Source: Mycobacterium sp. (lineage in GTDB: Bacteria > Actinomycetota > Actinomycetes > Mycobacteriales > Mycobacteriaceae). Taken from it: DNA of 64,000 nucleotides. The position numbers were made by a program, and so were the translations under genes. Positions 61,644 through 64,000 of the stretch are shown in pieces. Below the pieces are notes generated by a model that made no database searches, was not told where the DNA came from, and saw only the letters and a program-made list of their open reading frames with translations. The stretch spans positions 49,491 to 113,490 of the forward strand of contig JAOPWC010000074.1 of the NCBI GenBank assembly GCA_025965895.1, read 5' to 3'. Numbering within the stretch: the stretch's first letter is position 1; each line of letters begins with the position of its first letter.

Positions 61644-62716
61644 TGTTCTCTCCGGTGATCTCTGCGGCGTCGGGCGAACTCGGCTGCGAAGCGCAGGAAT
61701 GCGTCGTTCTCGTGCGGAGCGGCCACGGTGACGCGCACGCCGTCGGAGCCATACGGCCGCACCACCACGCCCGCGTCGGCGGCCTCCTGCACGAAATCCG
61801 GTGTGCATTCCGCGAGTGGCAGCCAGACGAAGTTCGCCTGCGACGGCGGCAGTTCGTAGCCTGCGTCGCGCAGCGCCGCAGTGAGCCGCGCCCGCTCGGC
61901 GACGACGGCGTCGGTGCGGGCCAGCAGTTCGTCGGCGGCGGCCAGCGACGCGATCGCCGCGGCCTGCGAAATAGTGCTGGCGCTGAACGGCACGTACACC
62001 TTGCCCAAGGCGGTGATGACGTCGGGGTCGCCAACGGCGTAGCCGATGCGCAGCCCGGCCAGCCCGTACGCCTTCGAAAAAGTCCGCAGCACAACGACGT
62101 TCGGGTGGACGCGCAATAGCCCTAAACTGTCGGGCAGCAGGCCGTCGCGGATGTATTCGACGTAGGCCTCGTCGAGTGCGATCAGCACGTCCGACGGCAC
62201 CTTCTCGACGAAGCGGGCCAGCGCGTCGGGATCGACGACGGTGCTGGTCGGGTTGTTCGGGTTGCACACGAAGATCAGTCGCGTCCGGTCGGTGATCGCT
62301 GCGGCCATGGCATCGAGATCGTGGGTGTGGTCGTTGAGCGGAACATGGATCGGTGTGGCGCCGGCCACGCGGACCTGCAGCGGATAGACCTCGAAGCTGC
62401 GCCAGCCGAACACCACCTCGTCGCCGACCGCCGAGGTGATCTGGATGAGCTGCTGGCACAGGCTCACGGATCCGCAGCCGACCGCGATGTGCTCGGGCGC
62501 GAAGTCGACGTGTTTGGCCAGGTGCGAACGCAACTCGACATAGCCGTTGTCGGGGTAGCGGTTGACGGTGTCGGTCGCCTTCTCGATGGCCGCCCGCACG
62601 CCGGGCAGCGGCCCGTGCACGGTCTCGTTGCTGGCGATCTTGATCGCGCCCGGTAGCGTCCTGCCCGGGGTGTAGGCCGGCAGATCGGCCAGTTCGGGGC
62701 GCAGGCGGGCGGTCAC
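61640..62716 (-). CDS. hisC2: Histidinol-phosphate / aromatic aminotransferase HisC2 (Pat)
   Basis: PLP-dependent class I aminotransferase of 358 residues. In M. tuberculosis the homologue Rv3772 (HisC2/Pat) prefers aromatic 2-oxo acids. Key elements are IASNETVHGPLPG, the VGCGSVSLCQQL PLP-phosphate region, CNPNNPTST, ALDEAYVEY (Asp for the pyridine N) and the Schiff-base Lys in TFSKAYGLAGLRIGY, with the carboxylate-binding Arg near the C-terminus. The start is GTG/ATG-type at 62716 with the usual MTARLRPELADLPAY. The tRNA-Ser gene lies 69 bases upstream on the other strand. Confidence 0.93.
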   Translation of the reverse strand: MTARLRPELADLPAYTPGRTLPGAIKIASNETVHGPLPGVRAAIEKATDTVNRYPDNGYVELRSHLAKHVDFAPEHIAVGCGSVSLCQQLIQITSAVGDEVVFGWRSFEVYPLQVRVAGATPIHVPLNDHTHDLDAMAAAITDRTRLIFVCNPNNPTSTVVDPDALARFVEKVPSDVLIALDEAYVEYIRDGLLPDSLGLLRVHPNVVVLRTFSKAYGLAGLRIGYAVGDPDVITALGKVYVPFSASTISQAAAIASLAAADELLARTDAVVAERARLTAALRDAGYELPPSQANFVWLPLAECTPDFVQEAADAGVVVRPYGSDGVRVTVAAPHENDAFLRFAAEFARRRRDHRREH

Positions 62717-62785
62717 CTGACCAGCATAGGCGTGGCTTTGCCTAGCCCTGTCCGGCCTGTGTACTCTGTGCCTCCGGAACGTTCA

Positions 62786-62874
62786 GGAGGCGTGCCAGAG
62801 CGGCCGAATGGGGCTCACTGCTAATGAGTTGTCCCCCTCAAAGGGGACCGGAGGTTCAAATCCTCTCGCCTCCG
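62786..62874 (+). tRNA. tRNA-Ser (anticodon GCT)
   Basis: An 89-base class II tRNA. The acceptor stem is GGAGGCG / CGCCTCC with discriminator G, the anticodon loop is CTGCTAA (anticodon GCT), there is a long variable arm (GTCCCCCTCAAAGGGGAC) and the T arm contains GGTTCAAATCC. CCA is not encoded. It reads AGC and AGU codons. Confidence 0.97.
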
Positions 62875-62912
62875 CGGCTGCCGACACGTTAGCCCAGCAC
62901 AATTGAACACGT

Positions 62913-62985
62913 GCGCCCGTAGCTCAACGGATAGAGCATCTGACTACGGATCAGAAGGTTGGGGGTTCGAATCCCTTCGGGCGCG
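62913..62985 (+). tRNA. tRNA-Arg (anticodon ACG)
   Basis: A 73-base class I tRNA. The acceptor stem is GCGCCCG / CGGGCGC with discriminator G, the anticodon loop is CTACGGA (anticodon ACG, read as ICG after deamination) and the T loop is GGTTCGAATCC. It lies 38 bases after tRNA-Ser, so the two may be one transcript. The 3' half of tRNA genes is a common attachment site; integrase scrap follows 115 bases downstream. Confidence 0.97.
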
Positions 62986-63101
62986 CTCTGGAGACATCGG
63001 TTTACCTGCGCTGAGACGCATCGGCGTTTTGCGGTCAACTGTTCCGAGGCTCTCAGTGTCACGAGGATGTCACAAGATTCATCGAACTCGTGTGCTGAGA
63101 G

Positions 63102-63508
63102 CTATCCGCGGGGCGTGACAACCTGCCCTAGCGTTGCGCTGGCTGCGCGCAATGCGTCGTCTTGAGAATGGGCGTAGATACGTGCCGTGATCGAGGCGTC
63201 GGCATTGCCCAGCCAGTTGGCGATCACGGCCATCGGCACGCCCCGAAGGTGCAGCGCCGTTCCGCACGAAGGCGCGCATCATGCAGCCGGATCGGATGCA
63301 CACCGGCCGCCGTCGTCAGATGGTGCCACATGTTCGTGAGCGCCCCCGGTGTGTACGGTTCGTCGGCCTCGTTGCACGCGACATAGCCGCTGTCGATGTG
63401 TGCTGCGCCCAGTGCCAGCTTCTCCTGCGCGTAGCGAGCCGAGGCCCGCTTGAACACACTGATCATCCCCTCGTCGAGCGGCAGCCTGCGACGCGAGGAC
63501 TGCGTCTC
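63102..63508 (-). pseudogene. Tyrosine recombinase (phage-type integrase), C-terminal remnant with frameshift
   Basis: Only the C-terminal catalytic half remains. The sense begins abruptly at about 63508 with SSRRRLPLDEGMISVFKRA and ALTNMWHHLTTAAGVHPIRLHDAR, which contains the HxxR box. A frameshift follows at about 63270, and it resumes as ALHLRGVPMAVIANWLGNAD and ARIYAHSQDDALRAAS, with the active-site Tyr, ending at TAG. The N-terminal DNA-binding half and the first catalytic Arg are missing, so the protein cannot work. Such integrases usually belong to prophages or islands inserted at tRNA genes, and tRNA-Arg lies 115 bases away. Confidence 0.8.
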
Positions 63509-63513
63509 GGTTC

Positions 63514-63591
63514 GTTATCGCGCAGCCAGCGGTGCGATGGGTTGTCATCGAGACGTGGGTGCCAGACCGCGTAGAACTCCAGGTCGCCGAG
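63514..63591 (-). pseudogene. Possible C-terminal scrap of a LysR-type regulator
   Basis: About 26 codons reading LGDLEFYAVWHPRLDDNPSH followed by RWLRD. The WHxRxDxxPxHRWLR pattern is typical of the last strand and helix of LysR-family effector-binding domains. It ends where the integrase remnant begins, with no stop codon between, so the two scraps are joined at a rearrangement point. It is short, so confidence is limited. Confidence 0.4.
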
Positions 63592-63667
63592 TTCGCTCGG
63601 GGCGGTGGGTGCGATACCCGAACGGAACGCTGCTCGCCAACGGGATCGGGCGCATTTGACGACGCGG

Positions 63668-63920
63668 AACAATGCGCTGGCAGAGACCATCAACGGGCTG
63701 TACAAAACCGAGTTGATCAGACCGCGCAAGCCCTGGCGCACGATCGAGGAAGTCGAGCTGGCGACCGCTAAATGGGTCGACTGGTTTCAACCACCGCCGC
63801 CTCTACGAGTACTGCGGGGACATCTCACCCGTCAATCTGGAGGCGGCCTATTACGCTCAACACCGGAGACCAGCGAGCAATGATCAGAACCTGTGGATGG
63901 TTCTCGGCGAGGTGACGTGA
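63668..63920 (+). pseudogene. IS3-family transposase (OrfB) C-terminal remnant with frameshift
   Basis: The last 85 or so codons of an IS3-type DDE transposase. NALAETINGLYKTELI carries the final catalytic Glu, and KPWRTIEEVELATAKWVDWF follows. An extra T at about 63786 shifts the frame, and the next frame continues FNHRRLYEYCGDISPVNLEA and AYYAQHRRP to a TGA at 63918-63920. The upstream two-thirds of the element and both terminal inverted repeats are not recognisable within the window. Bases 63921-64000 show nothing assignable. Confidence 0.8.
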
Positions 63921-64000
63921 GTGGGCGCACCTTCCCGGGAATGATCTGAAAGTCCAATAGCTCTGATCAAGGGCCGGCGTTAGCGCGCTGGTTCGGGAAG

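Larger units (their letters stand above)
62986..64000. other. Degraded mobile-element region after the tRNA genes
   Basis: No intact gene occurs in this last kilobase. In order it holds a 115-base gap after tRNA-Arg, the integrase remnant, a LysR-like scrap, about 75 unassigned bases (63592-63667), the transposase remnant and 80 unassigned bases. The pieces lie on both strands and are joined without stops or spacers, which points to repeated insertion and deletion at one spot. Confidence 0.6.

Noticed and set aside
62986..64000. An intact prophage, toxin-antitoxin pair or defence system at the window end
   Set aside because: Only truncated and frameshifted fragments are visible; no complete gene supports such a system inside the window.

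Overview
This is high-GC actinobacterial DNA from a mycobacterium. It holds the complete mycolyl-arabinogalactan cell-wall locus (glf, glfT2, ubiA, aftB, antigen 85 genes, fadD32-pks13-accD4, embC-embA-embB, aftA, dprE1/dprE2, glfT1 and the Wzm/Wzt exporter). From memory the gene order is that of the M. tuberculosis region Rv3834c to Rv3772, read in reverse. Several species-specific M. tuberculosis blocks are missing, including the sulfolipid genes, and other genes stand in their place. The source is therefore probably a non-tuberculous Mycobacterium (Mycolicibacterium-type); the species cannot be named from this window.

Layout. 1-6.8 kb: 3' part of serS, a frameshifted alpha/beta hydrolase, a Rieske/metallo-beta-lactamase protein with a small partner, two tandem PlsC acyltransferases and a HAD phosphatase reached through a chain of micro-ORFs in a tandem repeat. 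6.8-9.4 kb: secreted LGFP-repeat amidase and Erp on the minus strand. 9.6-20.9 kb: plus-strand galactan/arabinan and mycolyltransferase run (glf, glfT2, PAP2 phosphatase, ubiA, aftB, two antigen 85 genes, MPT51, DUF732 lipoprotein, cutinase-like Culp6). 21.1-30.0 kb: fadD32-pks13-accD4 mycolate condensation operon. 30.0-34.0 kb: an accessory segment with an amidase, an orphan CheB methylesterase domain and a molybdopterin oxidoreductase. 34.0-48.4 kb: minus-strand operon gtrA-dprE1-dprE2-aftA-embC-embA-embB. 48.5-50.4 kb: CBS-domain protein and ArsB/NhaD-type permease. 50.4-55.6 kb: minus-strand GT-C enzyme, Bpa, Wzt, GlfT1 and Wzm. 55.7-62.7 kb: aminotransferase-fold protein, quinone oxidoreductase/MarR pair, tRNA-Ser, a doubly frameshifted reductase, SMR transporter, enoyl-CoA hydratase, mycothiol-type protein, GXWXG protein and HisC2/Pat. 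62.8-64.0 kb: tRNA-Ser and tRNA-Arg followed by scrap from an integrase, a LysR-type gene and an IS3-family transposase.

How they work together. DprE1/DprE2, UbiA and the PAP2 protein make decaprenyl-phosphoryl-arabinose, the donor used by AftA, EmbA/B/C and AftB. Glf, GlfT1 and GlfT2 build galactan, and Wzm/Wzt are its proposed exporter. FadD32, Pks13 and AccD4 make mycolic acids, which the antigen 85 enzymes attach to arabinan or trehalose.

No wholly new multi-gene system was found. The most unusual items are: (a) a 35-bp tandem repeat forming two coupled 12-codon ORFs between plsC and the HAD gene; (b) the same 33-bp repeat family inserted in frame, as two units each, in pks13 and in the embA N-terminus; (c) a class V aminotransferase-fold protein without the PLP lysine; (d) an MPT51 homologue with a serine at the nucleophile position; (e) the accessory segment between accD4 and embB; and (f) the mosaic of mobile-element remnants beside the tRNA genes. 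Comparisons with M. tuberculosis proteins are from memory, not from a search.
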